Part shown: positions 22,272 through 30,490 of the stretch, piece by piece
Numbering within the stretch: the stretch's first letter is position 1
Layout of the letters: every line of letters begins with the position of its first letter
Assembly (NCBI GenBank): GCA_021769135.1
Contig: JAETTM010000048.1
Location: 1-33,318 of the forward strand
DNA length: 33,318 bases
Direction of reading: 5' to 3'
From: Lachnospiraceae bacterium
GTDB lineage: Bacteria > Bacillota > Clostridia > Lachnospirales > Lachnospiraceae
Notes under the pieces: generated by a model
Told to the model about the DNA's origin: nothing
What the model saw: only the letters and a program-made list of their open reading frames with translations
Database searches by the model: none
Made by a program: the position numbers and the translations under genes

Positions 22272-22303
22272 GCGCGGTATAGAATACGGTGCGGAAACGA
22301 GGG
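22272..22303 (+). promoter_or_regulatory. Hairpin-SD leader element, copy f
   Basis: GCGC, a 13-nt loop and GTGC are followed by GGAAACGAGGG, 5 nt before ATG 22309. A longer loop than the other copies. Confidence 0.4.
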
Positions 22304-22308
22304 AGATT

Positions 22309-24180
22309 ATGAGTAAGAAATTGAAAAAAAGGATAAGGAGAGTAGGGGCGGGGGCTGTTATTTACCTGGCGGCGGTGATATTTTCCCGTTTTGCCCCGGC
22401 AATTCCCGCAGGCCCTTTCGATGTCAGCGCAGCCCTGCCCGTTTTCCTGGCCGCCTATATTGTCATAGGCGGGGATGTGGTGAGGAAGGCGGTAAAAAAT
22501 ATCGGGCACGGGCAGGTTTTCGATGAGAATTTTCTGATGATGGTCGCTACGGTAGGAGCATTTATCGTAGGCGAATATGCGGAAGCCGTGGCGGTTATGC
22601 TGTTTTACCAGGTAGGGGAATGCTTCCAGTCCTACGCGGTGAACAAATCCAGGAAATCCATTGCCGACTTAATGGATATCCGCCCTGATTATGCCAATGT
22701 AATCAGGAATGGGGAAACGGTGGAGGTGGGGCCGGAAGAAGTGGCCATCGGAGAGGTAATCCTTATAAAGCCGGGGGAAAGGATCCCGTTGGACGGCATG
22801 GTGATAAAAGGGGCTTCTTCCCTGGATACCATGGCCCTCACCGGGGAAAGCCTGCCCAGGGATGTTTCGGAAGGCGAGAACGTCATAAGCGGCTGCGTCA
22901 ACCTTTCGGGAGTGTTGGAAGTAAAGGTTTCGAAGAATTTCGGGGAATCAACCGTTGCGAAGATCCTGGATTTGGTGGAAAATGCAGGGAGCAAAAAATC
23001 GGAGGCCGAGCATTTCATTACAAAGTTTGCCAGATATTATACGCCGGTAGTAGTGGGCCTTGCCTTGCTCCTTGCCCTGATTCCGCCCCTTGTAACAGGA
23101 GGGGGCTGGCCCGGCTGGATATACAGGGCTCTCAGCTTTCTTGTTATTTCATGCCCTTGCGCCCTTGTAATCAGTATACCTTTGAGCTTTTTTGGAGGAT
23201 TGGGCGGAGCCAGCAGGGAAGGGATTCTGATTAAGGGCAGCAACTATCTGGAAGCTTTGGCGGATGGGGAAATTATCGTTATGGATAAAACAGGGACCCT
23301 GACAAAAGGTACTTTCGCGGTAAAGAAGCTGGTGCCGGCAGAAGGGGTTTCGGAACCGGATCTGTTGGAGACGGCGGCATATGCTGAAAGCTTTTCCAAC
23401 CATCCCATTTCCAAGTCGTTGATGCAGGCCTATGGCAAAGAGGTGGACAGCGCCCGGCTGAAAGATGTGGAGGAAGAAGCGGGGCATGGAATATGCGCGG
23501 TGATGGATGGGCATCGTATCCTGGCCGGAAACATCAGATTAATGGAAGGGCGCGGCATAAAGGCGGCGCAGACAGAAGAAATAGGAACTATTGTCCATGT
23601 AGCGAAAGAAAAAGAATACATGGGTTATATCGTGATTGCGGATGAAGTGAAAGAAGATGCGCCTGAAGCCGTGGCTGGATTGAAGGCGGCGGGCATGAAG
23701 CGAATCGCTATGCTGACAGGAGACCGAAAGAAGACGGCCGAAAGCATAGCCAGGGAATTGGGAATCCCGGAAGTATATGCAGAGCTGCTCCCCGGAGATA
23801 AAGTGGACCGGGTGGAAGAAATGATGGCGGCAAAATCGGAAAAGGGCAGGCTGATTTTCGTAGGAGACGGCATCAACGATGCTCCTGTCCTGGCCAGGGC
23901 TGATATCGGAATCGCCATGGGAGGCCTTGGATCCGATGCCGCTATAGAGGCGGCGGATGTGGTCATTATGACGGACGAACCCTCTAAAATCGCAAAAGCC
24001 ATGCAGATTTCCAGAAAGACCCTGGCAATCGTAAAGCAGAACATCGTGTTTGCCATCGGGGTAAAAGTGCTGGTGCTGCTTTTGGCGGCAATAGGAATGG
24101 CTTCCATGTGGGCGGCGGTATTCGCCGATGTGGGCGTGGCGGTGATTGCCATCCTTAATGCGATGAGGGCTATGAAATAG
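22309..24180 (+). CDS. P1B-type Zn/Cd/Pb-exporting ATPase without HMA domain
   Basis: A 623-residue heavy-metal pump that exports divalent soft metals using ATP. Visible parts: two N-terminal hydrophobic segments (14-55), TGES actuator (178-181), the membrane metal site SCPCALVIS (281-289), phosphorylation DKTGTLT (326-332), a nucleotide domain with SNHPIS and GHGI, the hinge VGDGINDAP, and the last membrane helix with ADVGVAV whose Asp is characteristic of the Zn/Cd (P1B-2) class. The usual N-terminal CxxC domain is missing and is encoded separately upstream. The frame is open to 22222, but GAGGGAG before 22309 and the protein's start favour the shorter form. Comparable to CadA/ZntA. Confidence 0.9.
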   Translation: MSKKLKKRIRRVGAGAVIYLAAVIFSRFAPAIPAGPFDVSAALPVFLAAYIVIGGDVVRKAVKNIGHGQVFDENFLMMVATVGAFIVGEYAEAVAVMLFYQVGECFQSYAVNKSRKSIADLMDIRPDYANVIRNGETVEVGPEEVAIGEVILIKPGERIPLDGMVIKGASSLDTMALTGESLPRDVSEGENVISGCVNLSGVLEVKVSKNFGESTVAKILDLVENAGSKKSEAEHFITKFARYYTPVVVGLALLLALIPPLVTGGGWPGWIYRALSFLVISCPCALVISIPLSFFGGLGGASREGILIKGSNYLEALADGEIIVMDKTGTLTKGTFAVKKLVPAEGVSEPDLLETAAYAESFSNHPISKSLMQAYGKEVDSARLKDVEEEAGHGICAVMDGHRILAGNIRLMEGRGIKAAQTEEIGTIVHVAKEKEYMGYIVIADEVKEDAPEAVAGLKAAGMKRIAMLTGDRKKTAESIARELGIPEVYAELLPGDKVDRVEEMMAAKSEKGRLIFVGDGINDAPVLARADIGIAMGGLGSDAAIEAADVVIMTDEPSKIAKAMQISRKTLAIVKQNIVFAIGVKVLVLLLAAIGMASMWAAVFADVGVAVIAILNAMRAMK

Positions 24181-24194
24181 AAATTGCAGGCATT

Positions 24195-24230
24195 CCGTAA
24201 CAGGGCAGCCGAAAAGCTGAACTGTTACGG
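24195..24230 (+). repeat. GNRA-capped palindromic repeat, copy C
   Basis: Perfect 9-bp outer arms CCGTAACAG and CTGTTACGG enclose CAGC(C)-GAAA-(A)GCTG with GG opposite AA. It sits 14 bp after the ATPase stop, as copy A sits after the MFS stop. Confidence 0.7.
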
Positions 24231-24257
24231 CAAGTTTGGCGCACGGTTGACTGATGC

Positions 24258-24286
24258 TTGACATATACCCCATGGGGGTATATAAT
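24258..24286 (+). promoter_or_regulatory. csoR-copA promoter with CsoR operator in the spacer
   Basis: Consensus TTGACA (24258-24263), a 17-bp spacer and TATAAT (24281-24286). The spacer carries TATACCCC / GGGGTATA (24264-24271 and 24275-24282), the GC-centred palindrome bound by CsoR repressors. Confidence 0.9.
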
Positions 24287-24386
24287 GGAACCGATAAAAC
24301 AAGGCGGTTCGTTATCTAATGGAATACTGCGCTGTCGGTGTGGTTAAAATAATATCGTATATGGGCAAAGGAAATGGTTATTAGGC

Positions 24387-24707
24387 ATGGGAGAGAATAC
24401 GCAGGAAGGAAAAGGCTGCTGTCATAGTATGAAAACAAAGGTTCGTCAGGAAAAGGAATATAAAGACCTGATACACCGTCTGAACCGCATAGAAGGACAG
24501 ATAAGGGGTATCAAGGGGATGGTGGAAGAAGACAGGTACTGTACCGATATCCTTATTCAGGTGGCGGCGGTGAACGCCGCGCTGAACAGTTTTAATAAAG
24601 TGCTTCTTGCCAATCATATCCGAAGCTGCGTGGTCAACGATATAAAGGACGGGAAAGAAGAAACGATAGACGAACTGGTAGAAACTTTGCAAAAAGTCAT
24701 GAAATAG
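24387..24707 (+). CDS. csoR: CsoR copper-sensing transcriptional repressor
   Basis: A 106-residue all-helical repressor. C52, H77 and C81 reproduce the Cu(I) ligand spacing of CsoR (25 then 4 residues), within YCTDILIQVAAVNAALN and LLANHIRSC. The basic patch RLNRIEGQIRGI (31-42) is the DNA-binding face. An N-terminal CCH (11-13) is an extra thiol pair seen in some clostridial members. Cu(I) binding would release it from the palindrome at 24264-24282, inducing itself and copA. ATG 24387 is in the expected place, although its ribosome site is weak. Confidence 0.95.
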   Translation: MGENTQEGKGCCHSMKTKVRQEKEYKDLIHRLNRIEGQIRGIKGMVEEDRYCTDILIQVAAVNAALNSFNKVLLANHIRSCVVNDIKDGKEETIDELVETLQKVMK

Positions 24708-24739
24708 AGTAAGCGTTTGAAAGGAGCATGGTTTTAGAT

Positions 24740-27310
24740 ATGGAACAATATATAGTAACCGGTATGAGCTGTGCGGCTTGCAGCGCCCATGTGGAGAAAG
24801 CGGTATCAAAAGTGCCGGGAGTCACAGCCTGTTCGGTGAGCCTGTTGACCAATTCTATGGGGGTGGAAGGAACGGCATCGGCACAGGAAATTATTCTGGC
24901 AGTGGAAAAGGCCGGATATGGGGCGAGCAAAAAGGAAAGCGGGAAAACGGGCCGGGAACGAGGGGCATCTGCCTTCAAAGAAGACGCTTTGAAAAAAAGC
25001 GCGCAAGAGGCGGAACGGGCGATGAAATGGCGGTTGGCGATTTCCATCGGTTTCTTAATTCCGTTAATGTATATTTCCATGCACCATATGTTTTACGAAT
25101 GGTTCGGCTTGCCTGTTCCATCCTTTATCAAGGCGGCTTTCCATGGGAATGAAAATGCCCTGGCCTTTGGGTTTGCACAGTTTTTGCTTTTGCTGCCTAT
25201 TTTATATGTAAACCAAAAATATTTTAAAGCGGGCTTTAGGGCATTGTTTCGGGGGAACCCGAATATGGACAGTTTGATTGCCATCGGGGCATCGGCGGCG
25301 GTGATATACGGTTGTTTTGCTATTTTTAGGATTGGCTACGGGCTGGGCCATGGGGATATGGCTTTGGTGGAACAGTATGCCATGGATATTTATTTTGAAT
25401 CGGCGGGCACTATCCTGACTTTAATTACGGTAGGGAAATACCTGGAAACCAAGTCGAAAGGCAAAACAAGCGCAGCGATTACGAAGCTGATGGATTTATC
25501 GCCCAAAACAGCGGTGGTGCTTCGGGAAGACGGCAGCGAAGAGCAGATTCCCACGGAAGAGGTCAAAAGGGGGGACGTGTTCCTAGTAAGGCCGGGCAGC
25601 CTTGTGCCTGTGGACGGCCTTGTGCTGGAAGGGAATTCCAGCGTGGACGAATCGGCGATTACGGGGGAGAGCATCCCGGTGGAAAAAAGCGCCGGCGATA
25701 AAGTGGTGTCCGCTACAGTAAATAAGGCGGGAGCATTAAAATGCCGTGCCGAGAAGGTGGGGGAAGACACTACTTTATCCCAAATTATCCGTTTAGTGGA
25801 GGAGGCCGGCGCATCTAAAGCGCCCATCGCCAGGCTGGCGGATAAAATCGCGGGGGTTTTCGTTCCGGTAGTGATAGGAATCGCCCTATTGGCAACGGCC
25901 ATCTGGCTGATAAGCGGGGCAGGATTTGAATTTGCCATGTCCGTAGGGATTGCGGTGCTGGTGATTTCGTGCCCTTGCGCCCTGGGGCTGGCTACCCCGG
26001 TGGCGATTATGGTGGGAACGGGAGTTGGCGCAAAATACGGGGTATTGATTAAATCGGGGGAGGCTTTGCAGGAGGCCAAAAACGTAGATACCGTAGTTCT
26101 GGATAAAACAGGAACGGTAACGGAAGGGAAACCAAGGGTTACGGATGTATTTGATTATAGTGGGAAAGAGGAAGAAACGGTCTGCCTCGCAGCGGCATTG
26201 GAAAAGCCAAGCGAACATCCTTTATCTGAAGCCGTAGTGGGATATGCCGGGGAATTAGGACTGGAACTGCCGGAAGTTACGGAATTTCAGGCCGTATTCG
26301 GCAAAGGGATTCAAGGGAAAATAGATGGGGTCCAATATTATGCGGGCAACAGGAAATTTTTGGAGGAAAAATCAGTCTTCCTGACACCGGAACAGGAAGA
26401 GAGAATAGAGAAGCTGGCGGAGGAAGGTAAGACTCCGCTGCTGTTTGGCAAGACCGGCTGCTTATTGACGGCTATCATAGCGGTAGCGGACACCGTAAAA
26501 GAATCCTCCGCAGAGGCCATCCGGCAGCTGCAGCAAATGCATATCCAAACCATTATGCTTACAGGGGACAATAAGAAGACGGCGGAAGCTGTCAGGAAGA
26601 AGCTGGGGATCCAGGAAGTGATTGCGGAGGTACTGCCGGGGGAAAAAGAGGAAAAAATCAGGGCATTGAAGGAACAGGGAAGAAAGGTCGCCATGATTGG
26701 AGACGGCATTAACGATGCCCCCGCGCTGGCCAGCGCGGACGTAGGCATTGCCATCGGAGCGGGCACCGATGTAGCTATGGAAAGCGCCGATATCATTCTG
26801 ATGAAAAGCGATTTGAGGGATGCGGTTACCGCCATCCGGCTGAGCAAGGCTGTTATCCGAAACATCAAGGAAAACTTATTCTGGGCTTTCTTTTATAACA
26901 GTATCGGCATACCCCTGGCGGCAGGGGTCTTATACCCGCTATTCGGATTGAAGCTAAACCCCATGTTCGGCGCTGCAGCCATGAGCTTAAGCAGCGTTTG
27001 CGTAGTTACAAATGCCCTGCGGCTCCGCAATTTCAAAGAAACGCCGAAAGCGGCAGCCCAAAATGGCAAATTTAAAAATAAACCCAAGGAGGAAAAACAA
27101 ATGACCAAAACAATTATTATCGAAGGAATGTCCTGCGGACACTGCACAGCCAGGGTACAGAAAGCCCTGGAAGCCTTGGATGGCATAACCGCCGTAACCA
27201 TGAGCCTGGAACAAAAAACAGCCGACATTTCTTTAAGCAAAGAAATCACCAACGAACTTTTGACAAAAACCATAACAGACGCCGGCTATGAAGTCGTGGA
27301 AATCCGCTGA
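24740..27310 (+). CDS. copA: Cu(I)-exporting P1B-ATPase with C-terminal CopZ-like domain
   Basis: An 856-residue copper exporter. An N-terminal HMA domain with GMSCAAC (8-14), eight membrane segments, TGES actuator (309-312), the Cu site [11 protein letters not shown] (410-420), phosphorylation DKTGTVT (455-461), SEHPLS (491-496), [10 protein letters not shown], and the last helices with [11 protein letters not shown] and [14 protein letters not shown], the N/Y and M-x-x-SS signatures of the Cu(I) class. A charged linker then leads to a second HMA domain (788-856, CGHC at 799-802). Start: AAGGAG at 24721 is 13 nt before ATG 24740 but only 1 nt before ATG 24728, so 24740 is preferred, with doubt. 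Regulated with csoR. Confidence 0.9.
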   Translation: MEQYIVTGMSCAACSAHVEKAVSKVPGVTACSVSLLTNSMGVEGTASAQEIILAVEKAGYGASKKESGKTGRERGASAFKEDALKKSAQEAERAMKWRLAISIGFLIPLMYISMHHMFYEWFGLPVPSFIKAAFHGNENALAFGFAQFLLLLPILYVNQKYFKAGFRALFRGNPNMDSLIAIGASAAVIYGCFAIFRIGYGLGHGDMALVEQYAMDIYFESAGTILTLITVGKYLETKSKGKTSAAITKLMDLSPKTAVVLREDGSEEQIPTEEVKRGDVFLVRPGSLVPVDGLVLEGNSSVDESAITGESIPVEKSAGDKVVSATVNKAGALKCRAEKVGEDTTLSQIIRLVEEAGASKAPIARLADKIAGVFVPVVIGIALLATAIWLISGAGFEFAMSVGIAVLVISCPCALGLATPVAIMVGTGVGAKYGVLIKSGEALQEAKNVDTVVLDKTGTVTEGKPRVTDVFDYSGKEEETVCLAAALEKPSEHPLSEAVVGYAGELGLELPEVTEFQAVFGKGIQGKIDGVQYYAGNRKFLEEKSVFLTPEQEERIEKLAEEGKTPLLFGKTGCLLTAIIAVADTVKESSAEAIRQLQQMHIQTIMLTGDNKKTAEAVRKKLGIQEVIAEVLPGEKEEKIRALKEQGRKVAMIGDGINDAPALASADVGIAIGAGTDVAMESADIILMKSDLRDAVTAIRLSKAVIRNIKENLFWAFFYNSIGIPLAAGVLYPLFGLKLNPMFGAAAMSLSSVCVVTNALRLRNFKETPKAAAQNGKFKNKPKEEKQMTKTIIIEGMSCGHCTARVQKALEALDGITAVTMSLEQKTADISLSKEITNELLTKTITDAGYEVVEIR
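27101..27310 (+). CDS. Possible internally initiated CopZ copper chaperone (nested in copA)
   Basis: Within copA, in frame, a perfect AAGGAGG (27086-27092) lies 8 nt before ATG 27101. Translation from here would give a 69-residue HMA protein, the normal size of CopZ, with [12 protein letters not shown] (8-19) as the copper-binding loop. It is equally the C-terminal domain of the full-length ATPase. The charged, repetitive linker just before it ([10 protein letters not shown]) encodes the SD, so an ancestral copA-copZ pair may have fused by read-through. Whether a free form is made cannot be told from sequence. Confidence 0.5.
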   Translation: MTKTIIIEGMSCGHCTARVQKALEALDGITAVTMSLEQKTADISLSKEITNELLTKTITDAGYEVVEIR

Positions 27311-27342
27311 CATCCCTTGCGGATGCAGCTTCCCATACCCCA

Positions 27343-28047
27343 TCACCCCTCCTCAGCCATACGGTATCCAATCCCTATCTCCGTAAAGATATAATGGGGT
27401 TCCGCAGGGTTCTTCTCCAGCTTCCGCCTGATATTCGCCATATTGACCCGCAAGATGCGGTTATTATCATCCGCATAAGGCCCCCATACATTCGATATAA
27501 TGGAATCATAGGTAATCACTTTGCCGGAGTTCTGCGCCAACAGGGAAACGATTTTGAACTCTATCTGCGTCAGATGGACAGGAACTTTGTCCAAGGTAAC
27601 CAGCCTTTTTTCAAAGTCGATTTCCAGGCCTTTGGCGCGGTAAGGCCTTTGGGTGAGCAGGGAATCCGTATGGAGGCTGTAGCTGTGCCGAAGGGCGGTG
27701 CGTATGCGTGCCATGAGTTCGGAAGGGCCGAACGGCTTGGTAATATAATCATCCGCCCCGGTATCCAGGGCGAGAACCTTTTCCTGCTCCTGGGTGCGCG
27801 CCGATATGACGATGATAGGTATGCTGGCCCATGTACGGACTTCGCGGATGATATCGATACCGTCCATATCGGGAAGCCCTAAATCCAGAAGGATAAGGTC
27901 AGGGCAGCCCGAGGTAATAAGGGAAATGCCTGTTTTTGCATTGGGCGCGGTGGAAATCTTATACCCCTGGGAGGTAAGAGTGGTGGATATAAAATTACAG
28001 ATGCTTTTTTCATCTTCAATTAATACTATATAAGTTTTTGTATTCAT
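27343..28047 (-). CDS. kdpE: KdpE-like response regulator
   Basis: A 234-residue OmpR/PhoB-type regulator. The receiver has acidic pocket ED at 11-12, phospho-Asp in LILLDLGLPDMDG (about D55) and K in TKPFG. The winged-helix DNA-binding domain ends with a KdpE-typical stretch, DDNNRILRVNMANIRRKLE then a wing with EIGIGYRM. It is the second gene behind kdpD, 24 nt apart. An AAGGAAGG site is followed first by a 4-codon frame (ATG-GCT-GTC-ATA-TGA) whose stop overlaps the kdpE start, suggesting translational coupling. No kdpFABC genes are in the window. Confidence 0.85.
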   Translation of the reverse strand: MNTKTYIVLIEDEKSICNFISTTLTSQGYKISTAPNAKTGISLITSGCPDLILLDLGLPDMDGIDIIREVRTWASIPIIVISARTQEQEKVLALDTGADDYITKPFGPSELMARIRTALRHSYSLHTDSLLTQRPYRAKGLEIDFEKRLVTLDKVPVHLTQIEFKIVSLLAQNSGKVITYDSIISNVWGPYADDNNRILRVNMANIRRKLEKNPAEPHYIFTEIGIGYRMAEEG

Positions 28048-28071
28048 ATGACAGCCATGTCCTTCCTTATT

Positions 28072-29169
28072 TCATTCTGAACTATCCGGCAGGGAGAAAT
28101 AAAAATCCGTTCCCTGTTCACAGGGGGATACGTCGATCCTGCCTTTATGAGCGGAAATAATCGTTTTGCAGATGGAGAGCCCGATACCCATCCCCCGGGA
28201 GCTGTCCGCCGAACTGTTTCCGGTATAAGGGGTTCCGTCAAAAATGGTCTGGAGCCGTTCCGGGGGAATCCCGATACCGTAATCCCGCACGTGGAAAATG
28301 ACGGAACCGTTTTCTTTTTCTACATAGCAGGAAACAGGAAGCCGGCTTTTGGAATGCAGTACGGCATTTTCCAGCAGATTGATGAGCACTTGTTCTATGA
28401 GGATGGCATCCATGGGAAGCATAATCAGTTCATCGGGCACCTGTACCTGGATTCGGGCATCCGGGAGGCGCTTTTTTAGCCGGAGGACAGCTTCGGCCAC
28501 TACCTCTTCCACCGATTCATAAGATTTGTTCATGCTGGTTGCCCCTTCTTGGATTCGGGTGACGGAGAGCAGGTTTTCCACCATGTTCAGCAGCCAGTTG
28601 GAATCTTCATGGATTTGCCGTACCAGCTCATTTTTCTGGCGGTCATCGAGAAATGCCCCATTTTCCAGGTAGGAGCTGCTGGAGCCGATGATGCTCGTTA
28701 AAGGGGTGCGCAGATCATGGGAAATGGCGCGTAAAAGATTGGCGCGCATTTTTTCTTTCTCCGCCTCCACCAGGAGCCGTTCCCTTTCCGCAAGCATTTG
28801 CATTTGGCGTTTCGTGTAAGTGGTGGAGGCGCTGGTGATAAAAGAGATGGCCAGCATGCCGAGGAAAGTGACCGGGTAACCGGCCAGCGTGAAGTTCAGG
28901 GCCATATACGGGTAAGTGAAAAGGAAATTCACACAGATAACGCCGATAAGCGAAGCGATAATTCCCCAGAAATAGCCGTCTGTTCCGCGGGCAATCAAAA
29001 TTAAAGCCAGAATATATAAAAGGGCCACATTGGCGGAATTTTGCGATATATCAAAATATAGGAAAGAAAGGGCCGTGGCGAGGACAAGGAGCAGCAAGGT
29101 GAGCAGGGCATCCCTCCAGGGCCTCTTTTCAGCTGGAATTTCGGAAAAAAATTTAAAAAAACGGTTCAT
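28072..29169 (-). CDS. kdpD: Short KdpD-like sensor histidine kinase
   Basis: A 365-residue kinase matching the C-terminal part of KdpD. Four membrane helices (DUF4118-type, about 20-115) are followed by a linker coil, the H-box ISHDLRTPLTS (His about 150), an N-box LINLLENAVLHS, G1 DYGIGIP and G2 GMGIGLS. The large N-terminal cytosolic KdpD and USP domains found in the 900-residue enzymes, which bind second messengers, are absent. The GGAAT-type ribosome site is weak. It probably senses K+ or envelope state and phosphorylates the adjacent KdpE. Confidence 0.85.
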   Translation of the reverse strand: MNRFFKFFSEIPAEKRPWRDALLTLLLLVLATALSFLYFDISQNSANVALLYILALILIARGTDGYFWGIIASLIGVICVNFLFTYPYMALNFTLAGYPVTFLGMLAISFITSASTTYTKRQMQMLAERERLLVEAEKEKMRANLLRAISHDLRTPLTSIIGSSSSYLENGAFLDDRQKNELVRQIHEDSNWLLNMVENLLSVTRIQEGATSMNKSYESVEEVVAEAVLRLKKRLPDARIQVQVPDELIMLPMDAILIEQVLINLLENAVLHSKSRLPVSCYVEKENGSVIFHVRDYGIGIPPERLQTIFDGTPYTGNSSADSSRGMGIGLSICKTIISAHKGRIDVSPCEQGTDFYFSLPDSSE

Positions 29170-29255
29170 AAATATTCCTTTTCTGTGAAAAATTGGCAGC
29201 CGCTGCGTTTTCTGCCTTCCGAATATGGGCGGCTGTCGGCCTATTTTGCCGCTTT

Positions 29256-29284
29256 ATTGTATCATTTTTAAATGGGCGGCGCAA
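29256..29284 (-). promoter_or_regulatory. kdpDE promoter
   Basis: On the minus strand TTGCGC (29284-29279), a 17-bp spacer and TACAAT (29261-29256). The 5' leader downstream contains a 9-bp stem (29195-29203 with 29229-29237, one G-U). A plus-strand TTGACA (29300-29305) lies nearby for the divergent signalling genes, without a convincing -10. Confidence 0.55.
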
Positions 29285-29378
29285 TACATGCAAAAATCTT
29301 TGACATTTATGTTGAAAAATGGTAGGCTTATTATGTTGGCGAAGAGTGTCACTTAATATGTTAGAAAGAGGGAAAGTT

Positions 29379-30464
29379 ATGGTCAGGCAGCAAATATTGA
29401 TTGTGGATGATGAAGAGGTTAACAGAGCGATACTTGCGGAAATATTTTGTGATGATTATGAAATAGTAGAAGCTTCCAACGGAGGAGAGGCGGTGAAACA
29501 TCTGGAGGAGGACCAGAATATCGTGCTGGTTTGCCTGGATGTAGTTATGCCGGTAATGGACGGGTTCGATGTATTGGAGTATATGAAAGAACACGAACTG
29601 ATTCATAAGATTCCTGTTATATTGATTACAGGGGAATCGGTGGCTTCCAGCGAAGGGAAAGCATACGAATATGGGGTTGCGGATGTGATGCACAAACCCT
29701 TTTATCCCCATATTGTTATGCGCAGGAGCAGTAATATTATTGAACTTTACCAGAATAAGCTAAATATGGAGCAAAAGCTGAAAGAGCAGGAAGAAAAGAT
29801 TCGCGCCCAGGAAAAGCGCAACAGGGAAAATAATGAGTTTATGATCGATGCGCTAAGTACGGTAGTCGAGTTCAGGAATCTGGAGACCGGCGACCATATT
29901 AAGAGGATTAAATATTTTACGAGGATACTGCTCAAATATTTGGTGAAGCATTTCCCCCAATATGGGCTTACGCCGGAGCGGGTGGATGAGATTGCCAGGG
30001 CGTCTGCATTGCATGATATCGGGAAAATAGGTATCTCGGATGCTATATTGTTGAAACCGGGCCGTCTGACAGAAGAAGAGTTTGGGATAATGAAGGAACA
30101 TACGACTATAGGGTGTGAAATACTGAAAAGCTTCCGCCATAGTGAAGACAACGATGAATTTTTCAAATACTGTTACGATATATGCCGTTATCACCATGAA
30201 AGATGGGATGGAAAAGGCTACCCGGACAGACTGGAAGGGGAAGAAATCCCGATCAGCGCCCAGGTAGTGGCCGTTGCGGACGTCTATGATGCGCTGGTAA
30301 GTAATAGGGTGTATAAAAACGCCTATGCCAATGAGGTGGCTTTTAACATGATTATGGACGGGGAATGCGGACAGTTCTCTCCTGATATTCTGGAATGCCT
30401 CGCATTGGCGAAAGAGGATTTCTTTAATATAACGAAAGTTATCAATGATTCTTCTTTTACATAG
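29379..30464 (+). CDS. Response regulator with HD-GYP phosphodiesterase domain
   Basis: A 361-residue protein. The N-terminal receiver has DD at 10-11, phospho-Asp D54 in VCLDVVMPVMDG and K106. A coiled linker (130-150, EQKLKEQEEKIR) leads to an HD-GYP domain likely hydrolysing cyclic dinucleotides. All the signature residues are present: GDHIKR (171-176), HDIGKIGI (212-219), H241, HHERWDGKGYP (272-282), and VADVYDAL (299-306). GAGGG lies 7 nt before ATG 29379; the frame is open to 29319 but without support. First gene of the cluster with the histidine kinase and the second HD regulator, so probably phosphorylated by that kinase. Confidence 0.9.
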   Translation: MVRQQILIVDDEEVNRAILAEIFCDDYEIVEASNGGEAVKHLEEDQNIVLVCLDVVMPVMDGFDVLEYMKEHELIHKIPVILITGESVASSEGKAYEYGVADVMHKPFYPHIVMRRSSNIIELYQNKLNMEQKLKEQEEKIRAQEKRNRENNEFMIDALSTVVEFRNLETGDHIKRIKYFTRILLKYLVKHFPQYGLTPERVDEIARASALHDIGKIGISDAILLKPGRLTEEEFGIMKEHTTIGCEILKSFRHSEDNDEFFKYCYDICRYHHERWDGKGYPDRLEGEEIPISAQVVAVADVYDALVSNRVYKNAYANEVAFNMIMDGECGQFSPDILECLALAKEDFFNITKVINDSSFT

Positions 30465-30490
30465 GAGGTTTTAAGAATCCGGGGGATAAG

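Noticed and set aside
7623-24303. Palindromic repeats as terminators
   Set aside because: None of the three copies is followed by a U-tract on its strand.
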